A stretch of DNA of 64,000 bases, taken from NCBI GenBank assembly GCA_028671895.1, contig CM053796.1, positions 33,726,860 through 33,790,859 of the forward strand. The letters are read 5' to 3'. This document shows, one piece after another, positions 1-13,200 of this stretch. The translations under genes and the position numbers were made by a program. Below the pieces are notes generated by a model. That model made no database searches. It worked only from the letters and a program-made list of their open reading frames with translations, and was not told where the DNA came from. How positions within the stretch are numbered: the stretch's first letter is position 1; each line of letters starts with the position of its first letter. Source of the stretch: Oenanthe sinensis. Its lineage: Eukaryota > Streptophyta > Magnoliopsida > Apiales > Apiaceae.

Positions 1-284
1 ATAAGGTGTTGAATAAGGGGGTGGATAAGGTGGACTTTTCCTAACGGGCTTCTACTTTAGCAAAAACTACGTGAGCTCGATCCCCTATAAATAGGGGTAC
101 GTAGGCACATTGTTAGGGGTTGGACGTTGAGAGCCCCCACCAACTAAAAAACCCTAACAATCTCAGCCCCCAATATTCATCAACCACCGCACTCCGATGA
201 CTTTTCAGGTAAAAAACACTACCCTAGATTTTGATTATGGTGATGGACCTCAAATTTTGTTGTTACCAAATTCCTCCATCAACA
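1..284 (+). mobile_element. 3' part of a Ty3/gypsy-type LTR, cut by the window edge
   Basis: A TATA-like CTATAAATAG near 84-93 is followed by a C-rich leader and an end at about 284 (CCATCAACA), after which a degenerate primer-binding-like stretch begins. The order of words (a word like CTACGTGAGCTCGATC, a TATA, GTACGTAGGCACATT, several CCCCC runs, CACCAAATTCCTCC-like end) parallels the LTR near 62511-63231, so both probably belong to one broad family. No coding part is seen after it. The left boundary lies outside the window. Confidence 0.5.
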
Positions 285-919
285 CTTGCACTCTAGATTT
301 GAAGTTATAAAAAATATATTTATTTTCTCAAACATCTATAACTGCATGGGAAAAAAGTTGCGCCAAGTAAAATGAACTATTCAAGTAAAAACTAAATTAT
401 CCAACAAAAGATTAATATAATAAAAAGAATTCTCTCATTATATTTATGTATCACTCTGGTCAAATTTCGGGTCACAATCTTCCGTTCAAATCAATCCCCA
501 AATCGTGTTCTTCATCAAAAATGCTTTCTATTCATACCATAAAATCACTCATTCATGTCCGAAATCTCTCAAAATAAAAAAAAAACTCCAAATCCATTCT
601 CTTGACTTTCATCTCTCTAATCTTTTACACTGCTTCCAGACCCTTTTTCTCGGTGTATGTTAGTGTATATAAGGTAGTCTATCATGCTCGTGTTCGATAT
701 ATGTGTGAATCATCTAACTCGGACATTGACTCAGTTAGGGTTTAGTGATTCAAGAATTCCAGGGCAGTTCTTCAACTGGTTATGATGGTTCTATATCCCA
801 AATGTAAAGATGAAGCTCGAAATGGGGTTGGACCAAGCAAACTCGGTGGCTCAATCACCGGACTCAATGAGTCAGTCCTAGGGTTTCAGCGAGTCAAGGC
901 GAGTTGAATAAATTACAGT
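285..919. other. Unassigned intergenic DNA
   Basis: No open frame, repeat or RNA signature that I can support. The first part could be leader of the LTR element at 1-284, but the primer-binding site is too degenerate to say. Confidence 0.4.
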
Positions 920-935
920 CACCTCATGTATTTTT

Positions 936-1158
936 TTTTTTACTGTGGGAACCCGCAGCTGCTACCTTTTGGGTGCGCACTGGGTAAACCCACGGGCTCA
1001 CGCAATAGCCTGCAAACCACGTGAACCAAGTAAACCGCACAAGTGCGACAGGCTCTGACCTAGAGTGCATAATCACAAATTCTCCTCCCGTGGGATTCGA
1101 ACCTGTGACCAAGAGGATGATATTCCTCTCTTTAACCAACTAAGTCAACCCTTGCGGG
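936..1158 (-). mobile_element. tRNA-derived SINE with 16-bp target duplication
   Basis: On the minus strand the 5' end carries a tRNA-like head. An A-box-like GGTTGACTTAGTTGG lies near 1138-1155 and a clear B box GGTTCGAATCC near 1090-1101, the internal RNA polymerase III promoter arrangement. The body ends in an A-rich tail (the T run at 931-941 on the plus strand). The direct repeat CACCTCATGTATTTTT sits at 920-935 and again at 1159-1174, so both ends are defined. The family resembles the Au-type plant SINEs in its GC-rich tRNA-unrelated half, but that assignment is from memory. Not protein-coding. Confidence 0.85.
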
Positions 1159-1174
1159 CACCTCATGTATTTTT

Positions 1175-2680
1175 CTGACTCTATTCATGAGAAAACTGGT
1201 AAGTACCTTGTGTATGGACCCCACGTCACAAGTATGACCTTATATCTCTAACTGATGTGAGTTTTGTGATTGTTGATATGTGTTGGTGTCATAATCTGGT
1301 TGAGTTTTATACTTGTGAGAATATATTGGACAAGCTCTTAATTGTTAGTATGTAAACTGTTAGCTCTTGGTGAGTAAGTATGTTAATTAGAGAGCTGTTG
1401 GTCATATTGATAATTGAATTGATTGCTTTTGTGCCATTTAGTAGTATAATGGTGGTTTGATCTCATAAACTTATGTATTTCATGTTAATTCTTTAACCTG
1501 AAATAACTTATTTTGCTTCTAAAATTTTCTTTTTCTCAAATTCTTTCTGGACACTATATGTAGTTTAATTGAAAAGAGTGAGATTTCCACGTTTACGTTA
1601 AAAATCGAGTTTAAAAAAAACAACTATGTTAAAACAAAATTAGTTGGAGTTGGGCTTGCTATTTTTCTTCGTCAACAAAACCCAACAAAATATTATTTTT
1701 AAATCTTAGAATTGGTTATTAAACGAAGACTCTTAATTTCATATTATGAATTTCCAAATAAATCCGTTGCAATTTGTTTATGTGAAATGGATCTATGTTC
1801 TAATTTAAATTTTAGAGCCAAAAAATATATCTCAACTAAGCCAGATTGGATTTATGTAATTGTTTGTAAGAAACAAAACTTAATTCTATCCAAACTAGTT
1901 AAATTGATCTAAAGTTAGTTATTTATAAAATCATATCTAATCTATTACTTAACATAATTCTAAATTAAAAAAAGAATTCAAACTTTTAAATTGTTAATCA
2001 AAGTACGGTCACTTTGACTTTTACTATAACTAATTTCCATGCCATCATTTCCTATAATTTAAAGTAGCTGCATATAAAACTGGAGACAAGAGTGCAACAG
2101 AAAGAAATTTAGAGATGGGCTGTGATTTATAGTGTTTTCTCTGTTTTTTCATTCATTTTAAGTGGAACGGCTACAGCGCTACGTCAGTGCTGCAAGAACA
2201 TTTTACAAGTTTGCCACATTGCAGGAAAACATTTCCTTGACCGAGCAGCATAAAAAGTAGAAATTTGTCTGATACATTTGATCAAAAAACTTTCCTGAAT
2301 AAGAAGTTAAACTAAAAGTCTTGTATAAAATTTTACACTAAAATCTCTCCCAAGGTCAAATGTAAGCATTAAGGCTGAGCATCAGGAGCCTTTTGCCATG
2401 ACTATGAGAACCCTAGACCCATACAAAATTACATCATATATGGCTAAAGGAGTAAACATGTAGTAGAAGTCAAAACTCTGCAACAGAAACTGTATATAGA
2501 ATTACAAGAAACAAAAACTAAAGTTTTACTTCCAGACTGGTATGATTTGACCTATAGATCAGATTAGCCTACCAAGGGAAAAAGCCATCACATAGATTCA
2601 CTTCCACTTGCGTCCAGGTGTAGAACCAAAGCTAACCATGGGAAGAAACTGCTAAAACGCTTGATGCTACCCTTTAACCA
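1175..2680. other. Unassigned DNA; right part is probably the nicalin 3' UTR
   Basis: AT-rich sequence without a supportable gene. The nicalin stop codon is at 2681-2683 on the minus strand, so the few hundred bases to its left are expected to be its 3' untranslated region. I could not fix a polyadenylation site. Confidence 0.4.
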
Positions 2681-5600
2681 TCAAGCTGTTTTTACTTTAC
2701 GTGAAGGAGGGCGTCGAAATAGACTGATGAGATCATCAAGACCCTGTCGAAATTCAAATAACGGAACTCCTTATATACAATGTTTCTTCTAAACTACATG
2801 TACACAGGTGAGTACAGATAGTTCAGACTCATAGTATTTATATTAAATATATACATATTTATTAAATTTCTAACTAAAATTATGTGCATCTAGGCAGAAG
2901 TGAAATCATACCCTGGTTGTTATAACAAGAAAACTGAAAAGGACAATTAAGTAGGACCCCAACACTAGTAATACAAGTAAATCGAATGTCACGCTGGCAA
3001 CCTGCAAAGAAGACAATCAAATAGTTCAGCTACAAGTAGAGAGAAATTGACTGATGATATATTCTAGTCTTTTTATGCAGTTACAAACTGATTGGAAGGA
3101 ACCACACTAGTCGAGTATAATAAACAAGATTAGCAGATCCATGTAACATAACAAGAGAGACTCATTGGTACATGCTTTTTTGTTACTGCGCTAACCATGA
3201 ACTTTTTTAAAAAAACAGAAATTTTGTGCCTTTTAGACCTTTTGTCCTTTATCCTGAAGATCTTTAGGTTCATCTATATATATATAGTCGATATTGCTAA
3301 CATTATATAGATAAATTGCAAATTTTGCTACTTGATATTTACCATCCACTTTTTGTGCAAAAGTTCTGCAAAATAATGGGGCCTTCAATTTATTAAAATT
3401 ATCAGTAGACCTATTAGTCAAATATTTCCTTTTTCAACAAATCCACTTGCAGCCAGGAAATTTCCTATTCTTAAACAAGTCACAAAGTTCCCACACTTTG
3501 TTTTTTTCTGGTGAAACAAGTTCATCTTCCATGCTTCTAACAATAAGTTTCATTCCTGTGATTTAATCTCTATCGTATAGGTCGAGGGATCGAAGTAGTA
3601 CTCTATTTCCATGTCTATACTCTTTATTTTTCCAAGATTTTCTATATTTTCATTCGCAATTTATCCTACATCAGATTCAGATTAGGAGTTAAGTTGTACT
3701 GGTGGTATGATTAATATGATGGTGGCACTGTACCACTGTATATGGCGGGTCCTGGTAGTTAACTAATACAAGTATATGCTGTTCATTCTCTCTCATAATA
3801 TATTGTTTCAACATTCCCTTCCCCAGGTTACCTATTTATCATTGGTGGAAATAGGTTGTAACTTGTAACAGTTTGTTAATATCACAACTTAGCAAGTCAC
3901 AATTCAAAATACACACAAAGGAGTAAGGATGCAAATGTAAGTTGGAAATCAGTTGTGACAAAAATGCTTATAGCAAGTACATTTACAATAAAACATGATG
4001 TTAGAGAAATAATGTGAAGGTAGTTACTGTACTGTATCGATAGTTCGATACACATGCACACACCTATGTGCATGCACGTGCTCATATGAGAAGGTGAAAA
4101 CGTAAGATTTTATACCTGATAAATGTGCAACTTAGCGCTTGTTGAATCGTAGAAAGTAAAAATCCCATCTAGTACTTCATGCTGCACATTCACCTCAACA
4201 GTATGATCCGCTAATTCCTAACGAAGGTAAAGACCAGGAAAAAAAAAGTTCAATAACCCTCACATGATCCCCATACAAGACTGATCTCATAGTTGATATC
4301 GCTAATGCACACTACTATTTGGGTGGCATTTGCACATGACCATACCTTTTTCAGAGCCATGATGAATGGATCGTTCTTTAAAAGAAATGGAGCTACCCTA
4401 GGGGTGGTGGACAAAAGGTGCAGCCACGACTGTATATATGATGGCTGAACTGCTAAACTACTGTTCTCTTCAAATACTTTTATATTCTTTCCTTGCTGGC
4501 CATAAACATGTCTCTGCAAAATATTATGATATATTTAGAACCATCCGATTATTGTACTGGAAGGAGAGATGTCAAATTCATGGACTTTGATAATCACATG
4601 CAAAAGAACAACAAAAATATAATGTCAGCAAACAATGCATACTTTAAATAGGCTATCCATGCAACCATTAAGTAAGCAACCTACTATCATACATATAAAG
4701 AGAAAGAGAAAGTAATAAGGACAACATTCCACCAGCCCACTAAATATTAGGAGGATAAACTGCCCTGAAGAAATTGAGCTAAAAGAAAAAAAACGAAATC
4801 AGATCATTCAAAACAGCAAGACAACCCACCGTCAAAATAAATCTATGTAAACCCAACTGCTTTGTAACCAAATAAACAATTGGCCAATTGCCTTGAACCA
4901 ATTATGAGGTAAGCACATCCAATTAGAAGATCAAGTAATGTAACATATCTTCAAGGTGATAGACCAGTCAAAATAGTTAAATTCATGTTATCCTCAAGTA
5001 TTGGATCAAAAATATAGATGAATTTAAGCACCAAAAACCCTTCTTCCTTTATCATCTTCATAAATGCCCCAACCTAACTACTTATCAAACAAATCAGATA
5101 TAATATGTTACTAGTCCTCGAGAAAGCAGAAAAAATCTAAAATCAAGTTAGTAGGATACAATGGATAAATCAAAATTCCACAAAGCTAACAAAAAAATGC
5201 AAATAAAAAACTGAAATGTATAGCAATGCAGGGCACTCTGTTTTAGCACTATATTCCTACTTAGACACAGGCTGCAGAAGACTTTACACGATAAGTTAAA
5301 GATCAATTCTCTTTGATAAGGAAAATATATAGCATTAGATATAAACAAACTGTTGCAATTCTCTACAATTCAGATGGTTCTATAAGGAGCTTTGTTTTTA
5401 AGAAAATGTTCATGAATTTCCATTGATAAGAATATGATGATTTCTTCTGTTCACTTCATCTATTTCTCCTTATGCTATAGGAATTAAAATGTAAAAAAAT
5501 TCTTACTTTATGGTCAAACCATCATATTAATAATTATCCCCTAGATAATTATCTTCATATGGTACTGTGAATTTCATTGATAATAATATGATAATTTCTT

Positions 5601-7199
5601 CTGTTCAATTTATTTATTTCCCCTTCGCTATAAAAATCAGGATGTAAAAAACTTTCTTGCTTTATGGCCAAACCATCATTAATGATTTGCCCAGAAAATA
5701 TTGATCTATTTATTAGTATTTAAAGCTATTTTGGGATTGATCGTCACTATCTTGATCCAGAGTACCATACGAAGATCACGAGATAAAGCTCGTAATGGTG
5801 ACTATGTTTATCATACAAAAAAATAAATAGATGAAGCTTGATACTTATATGACATGTAAAATTAAAATTCTAGTAGTAAAAGTGCCCATTTCCATAAAGA
5901 TCCCAACACCCCGGATTTGACAGTGCAATAAAATCAATAAACTCGGGCATAAAGAACATATAAAAACAAGAGACAGTAGATATCAAGCCAAAAAATCAAA
6001 TACTCGTAGAAGTACTGATTGTGAACATTAGAAACTATTTGGAGAGTGTCGGAACTTCACATGAAAGGAACTGTGCTTATATTTGTGTGTGCAAACCTAA
6101 TAGGATTTATTAAATAAAAAGATTCAGTTACTACCAATTCAGAATTGAAAAGTATTACCGTTAGAGATTTAATTATTATACTATCATCATTTAATTTTTT
6201 AGTTCAGTAGAACTTTATAATACTATGATACAAAAATCTGCATAATTATAATTTTAAATATATTGAAGTCACACAAGAAAATTATCAATTCTCCACATAC
6301 AACTCAAGCAATTTAAGATATAGCAATGACGAAGTCTGCAAAGCAGTGATTCAAAATGTTGCGGGCACAATATTTTGATTATAGATGAACATCACAATTC
6401 TGCCATAACATTAAAAAGTGTAAGCATCAAGGTCACGGCGTGTACATGAGACCCCTGATGTGTGAGTATGTGCTCATGCATGTCTCCAAAAGATCAAAAC
6501 ACGAAAGACAAACTTCCAATTACAAAATAATTGCAGAAAACCTTACCGTGAGACTCTCCGCAACTAATGATACAGTCTGTGCAACTGCAGCTTCACCGGT
6601 AAAATGTCTGGAAAACAATTATCTACACATTTAGCAAAATACCATATTTCTTCAGTAACAAAATGAGGAATTAGCTTTGGATCATGACCTGTTATCCGAT
6701 AGGCCTCCGGTGCTTTCCAGCAATTCTGGTGCAACCGGAAGCTTAGAAAGTGTTGCTGCCGTAACTCTCATCCTTGAAAATTGTTCATGCTCCCAAGCTA
6801 CCTGTAGCATTTCAATAGCTTCAACACTAGAAGTCTAGAACTAAACACTCGAATCTTATCAACATTAAAAAGTGAAGTAGCAGTGTAGCACATAGTCACT
6901 CTAATTCAAATATTATAATCATAACAGTATGAGGGAGTTATGCAGAATACTGAACACACTGATAAGTTATAACTCATGAGAAACAAATTTATCCTTTATG
7001 ATGAAATGAAGATCATGACGATGATAAGAAAGTGTAAACAAACTCCAATATTTATCCTTTCAGATGAGATCATGATGAAAATTAGTAAGAAAGTGTGAAC
7101 ATAATCCATCACTTGATAAAGAGTTCAAAGTAAAGAATAATCGTGTAAACATGAATATATATGGTCTCCAGGGTCTCCAACTAATTAGTGGTATGCATA

Positions 7200-7239
<40 letters not shown>

Positions 7240-10200
7240 GATTACTCCAATGAGAACTAAGAATTATATTAACTTTTTAATTAAATTCTTTTATTTTATA
7301 TTAAAAATTTAACATAACCTCCATCACTGCTAGCCTGTTACGACTACCACATAACTACCACCCTCCGACGTCATCATAACCACAACACCACCATCATATA
7401 ACGTCGTCGGAATCATAAAATTTAAATCAAAATCATCACATTCAAATTTAAATTATCAAATTCTGAACATATTTAAAACAAAATCACCAAAATCTAAAAC
7501 ACTCACAACTTCACACCACCACCATTATCACCAGTTAATAAACTACTAAAATAAAGTCCAAATCACCAAAAATTTCAACTCAAATCACTAAATTTATAAA
7601 CAAATCACCAAATTTTGAATACGAATCGCTAAAAATTTTTAAGGCAAATCAACAAAAAAAATTCAGATCCGAGCAAACACCTTTATCTTCTACCTTCTAG
7701 CAATACTTCCTGCATTTCTCCCTTTTCTCCTCTATACTTCTTCTCGAAATACTCCAATATCGATGTTGCCTTGTTTAAACGCCATTATTTATTCAAGTTT
7801 TTGATTAAAAATATGAAATATATAACAATAAAAAGAAGAAATCGTTATGTTGTGTAGAGAATATTAACTATCCAGAGAAGATATGGATTCATTGGAGAAG
7901 ATGAAGTGTATGTATGTATGTATAGTTGGGTAAGAGATTGATTGTGTTTAAGGTGAGAGGGATGCATGTGATAGAAATGGGAGAGAGACGGAAAAGAATG
8001 AGATGGAGAGACAGAGGAGAATGAAATGAATGAGATGGGTTTGCTGAATAGTTGGTTGGTAGGTAAGGATGTGCAGTCAGATTAAAAAATATTATTATAA
8101 AATGAAGGGCTGAGATTGAGTCTCAGTTCTCATTCAAAATTAGGTTCTCATTTGAGCACCTGCCTATATACATATATATAGAGAGAGAGAGAGAGAGTAA
8201 GGCTCAGCGAGGAACCCTTATTTGAGTAATTGAGGAACCAATTTCTGTTTTATAAGAATTTGATTAACAAATAATTAAAGAAGACTACAGAACATACAAA
8301 AACTCATAGAACACCAAAAATAATTGCAAAACAAAAAAAATTACATAATATATAAAAAATTATAGAACACAAATTACAGAACACTAATGCTTGAATAGTG
8401 TTCTGTAATTTTGTGTTCTACATTTTTTGTATGTTATATAATTTTTTTATTTGTTTTGTGCTTGTTTTTTGTGTTTTGTATTTTTCCTATGTTTACCAAT
8501 TTTTTCATGTGTTCTGTAATTATATTTGTTGTTGGTTCCTCAGCTACTCAAATAAGGGAGTTCCTCATTGAGCCTAAGCCTATATATATGTGTGTGTGCA
8601 CATGTCTGCGAACGCAGAGAAACCAGGACTGGTATTGGTATTAAGGAATAATGATATAAAAATTATAAAAAAGAATTGGGTAAAAAAAACCATAAATAAT
8701 CCACTAACCCTATGGTGACTCAACGGTAGAAGAACTCCTACCCCTAGGATTTTTCAACTGCGGAAGCGAGGAATTTGTTTGGATCACAACCCACAACAGG
8801 AGAAAAAAATCAATTTCAATTTCAATAATCAAAGTTGTCTAATAATAAAATATTACATCTTCTTCAAAGGAATTAAAACCGCCTGATACTAAACAAACAT
8901 AATTCTTTGATAATTCTACTAACATAATGTACAATATTCCTAATATTTTACTCACCTGATATAACTAAACTTTATTATATATTCCAATTAACTCTATTGA
9001 TAAATGATATAAATATAAATGCAAAGTAAATTCTTAACTCCTTACTCCACAACATATTTATATCGGAGAACCTAAATGTAATATTCATAATTATTTCATA
9101 ATAATAATGTATTAAATATTTAGAATAATAATTGGAATTAGAATAATATTTAGTTATAAGAATTTGATTAGAAATAGAAATTGTAATTTATTAATAATTA
9201 GATTAGAAATAGGATAATAATTCCTAAATCTCTATATATATTAGGTGTAATACACGTTATTATTTATTAAAACCCTAAAACAATTGTGAGAGAGTACAAG
9301 CATCGGCATCGAACTGGGTAATAAAGCTTTGTTTGAGGGGGTAAGTACTCGATACTTATGTATATATTTCTTCATATATATTTTTCTAATAATCAATTTG
9401 TGATAGGTCATACGTTTATATGTATTTGAGTAAATAATGAATAGCAGTAAAAGAGTTAATGGATTTAGTTATGTATACAATACACGTCATAATACTCCGT
9501 ACTAAGTTTTGGAATACAAATTCATGTATTGAAGTTGATGTCAATGGCTTGGTATTGTTTTAGTCATTTATTACGTATTAAGCATTAAACTATCAAGTCT
9601 AGTGATGAGTATCTTGGCTACATGTGTGCTATGTAAAGACTTGTGGAAGATTAATAATATAGTCACTTTATTCTGTATATAAGTTTTTAAAACATGGCGA
9701 ATCAAGATTTTAGGTACGGGGCATGTTATTAAAATGTTGTATTAGGGTGATAAAAATATAGAGTTTATATAAGTGATTCAGTTTGTTTATAAAATTTACT
9801 AATCAATATATTTTAATATTAAATTATATTTTATAACTAGATTGGAAGTCGGGTGTTTAACGGATCGTTTACGGATTTTATTAGTATTTGAGGTTGCTAT
9901 ATTTAAGGTACGGATTTCGTCTCATTTCTCTTCAGTGCTACTCTTTTTAGGATTAGTTATATTTAATTCGTTCCGTTCGTAATCTGTTCCTTCCGTTATT
10001 ATTCGTTTTAACTGTTTTAATTCTTCGAAAGTTATTTTAAAGTCTGCTTCGAAATATTTAAATATTTGTCTCTGCGATTTTCAAAAATTATGTATGTTAC
10101 ATATCTGCGTAGAATTTTGAAATATCTGTTCAGGTGATTTTAAAATTGTGAAAATTATTTTATTTGAACCCTTAGAGTGATATAGGGTATACCGATTTAA

Positions 10201-13200
10201 CCAGCTGTAGGGGTACTACAGTCATGTCATTGCGGCATCAGTGGCATGACACTTCCGTGGCAGTGTGATTAGTCACGGCGTATCCTTCTGATAGCTCAGG
10301 TGGCGAGCTTTGCGCATTTTGATATTTGTTTGAGGATACGTGGGTGCACCCAGTCTGATTTGATTTGTGATTTGATATTTGACGGTGACGTTGTATATGC
10401 CGTACACGTTGTCCGGTTTGTTGCACGCATTAGGTACCCTATGATGTGTGTATCTGTTATCTGTTCTGTATCGGTATGAAATATCCTAACCCCTCTTTGC
10501 TTCAGCCTTGTTTTAAAAATTAATGTTTATTTATAACTGTCAAACTATATATCTTCTTTCTGTTTTATAAACTGTATTCCAATCCGTACTGGGCATTTGG
10601 CTCATGCCGTATTCTTTCTTCTGGCAGGTACTTAGGGGGATCCCGGGCTGTGTGATGGAGAGCTACCCTTATTTCACTTATTAGGGCGTTTGAAATTTTT
10701 GTATTATTTAGATATTATTTATTATTAGAGATTTTAGATTTATTCGCATTTATCGCTTTGAGTTATTTTAGAGATTCTAATATTAGTTTAGAGACCTGTT
10801 GAACCTATTTAATTATTATGTTTGGTGGATTTTAGTACTCTGTATACAGGTTTGTGGTTTGAGAAGTAACCCCTCGTCTTATTTTGGGAAGGGGGTGTTA
10901 CAGAGATGGTATCAGAGCTTAGGTTCTTTCTTGTAGAAAACCTATTTAGGTTTGACCTGTGAGTTTGGGTAGCCATTAGGATGGGTATTCTCTTTTTTTT
11001 ACTCTAATTATAAGTTGCGTTCATTTCAATATTATTTCACTCTTTTAAATTTTATAAACTACTACAGTTTGGCTCTTTCTGTGAACTTCATTCGTATCTG
11101 TATTTAAAATTGGGAATCCTTTTAGACGTCGAGATTTTGCATTACTTTTTTTTTTACTCATTCTGTTATTACTTCCTCATCTGTTTAGAATCTTGAAATT
11201 TAGTCTTTGTAAAAACATATTTGCCTTCGTGACAATTATCAAGAGTATTTAGAATTCGAAGGATATACTTATATAGGCAAAACTTGTTTTCGATAGTGAT
11301 GCATGACCTAGATATTAAATCTTTATGGATTTAACATTTTGGAGCAATTGATTGAGAAGGAAAGTGAACGATCTACGAAACTGCAAGTATGTTAGTAATT
11401 GAATATGATGAAATGTGTAATTAGAATTATTTTGGCTTTACAAGTAAGATAACTTTTGGCTAAGGATTGTGTGGCCTTAAGACTTCAATTAGGGATGTGA
11501 TGAGCTACATATTAAGGATTATTGATTACCAATGAGTTAAATATAAAGAGGTATTAGGTTCGCTACTACGACAATACGTGAAATCAAATATATAAAATTT
11601 GAAATATGGTGCGGAAATGTGAATGCGACTAGATGAAGAGATTTCAAGATGACAATGGATTGAAAATGGTTTAATAATATATTTGGCTGAATATTTCTCA
11701 GTTGCATACAAAGAATCTTACCTTAGGGTGTTGTATTTAATTAGGTAGGACAATGATGAGAATATTTTAAACTACACGAAAATGTTTTTTTAAGTTAGAT
11801 TACTCTAAGGCTTGGTGAGACCTCTTTAAAGTTATGAGAGATGTAATAGGAATTGAGATCTAACCTAAGTTGTTATATATAATTAGAGATGTTGGAGTAT
11901 AAAAAGAAAGTACTGGATGGATTTTAGAATTGTAAGTTTGAGTATGCTCGTAAGGTATGAAAAGATGTGTTATTACATAAAAGCATGTATATGTTATCCT
12001 TGAATTTGTCATCAGGACTGAAGTTATTTAATAGTATTGCATAAGATGACACCATTAAAGTTATATAGGAATTAAAAGAGCAATTATGAGATTTATTAAA
12101 TAAGGAATTCATTAGGTCTAATGTGCCTCCATGGGGTGATTCCGTGTTGTATATAAAAAAATAAAGATAGGTCTATGAGGTTATGTATTGATTATAGAGA
12201 GATGAATAAGGTGACTGTCAGAAACATGTATCTTTTCCCACACATTGACGACTTATTCGATCAATTGTAAGGTGTAAAGTATTTTTTTTTGAAGATAGAT
12301 TTGAGATCAGGTTATCACAAGTTACGAGTAAGAGAGAAGGATATTTTGAAGACAACATTTCGTACTCGATATGGTCATTATGAGTTTCTTGTGATGTCCT
12401 TTGGGTTGATGAAAGCACCAGTGGTGTTTATGGATTTGATGAATTGGGTGTTTCATGATTACATGGATAAGTTCGTTGTGATTTTCATTGATGATATCTT
12501 GATATACTCAAGGAGTAAGGAAGAACATGAGGAGCATTTACGCATTGTACTTGAAATCTTGAGAAAGAAGAAATTGTTGGTAAAATTTTCGAAGTGTGAA
12601 TTCTGGTTGGAGCAGGTTGCATTTTTGGGGCATATTGTGTCTGGCAAGGGGATTGAGTTAGATCCTGCGAAAGTCGAGGCTATCACAAATTGGCCGAGGC
12701 CTAGTAATGTGACAGAGGTGAGGAGTTTTTTGGGATTGGCAGGCTACTATATGCGCTTTGTAGAGGGTTTCTCATCCATAGCTTTGCTATTGACTCAACT
12801 GATGCGGAAGGGTATTAAGTTCGAGTGGAATGATGATCGTGAGCAGAGTTTTCAAGAGTTAAAGAAGAGGTTGGTGTCAGCCCCTATACTTGTTTTACCA
12901 TCAAAGAGTGGAGGATATTAGGTTTATAGTGATGCTTCTAAGAGGGGTTTGGGGTGTGTTCTTATGCAGCATGGGAAGGTGATTTCGTACGCTTCTAGGC
13001 AGCTTAAACCCTATGAGGTAAATTATCTTACCCATGACTTGGAGTTAGCAGCAATGGTCTTTGCCTTAAAAATTTGGAAGCATTATTTGTATGGAGAAAT
13101 TTGTGACATCTTCACTGATCACAAGAGTCTCAAATACATTTTTACACAAAAAGAGTTAAACATGAGGCAGAGCAGGTGGCTTGAACTTATTAAAGATTAT

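Noticed and set aside
10238..10426. Minus-strand frame of 62 codons that occurs twice (also 16009-16197)
   Set aside because: It is the same LTR sequence in two copies; repetition comes from the LTR pair, not from a conserved gene.
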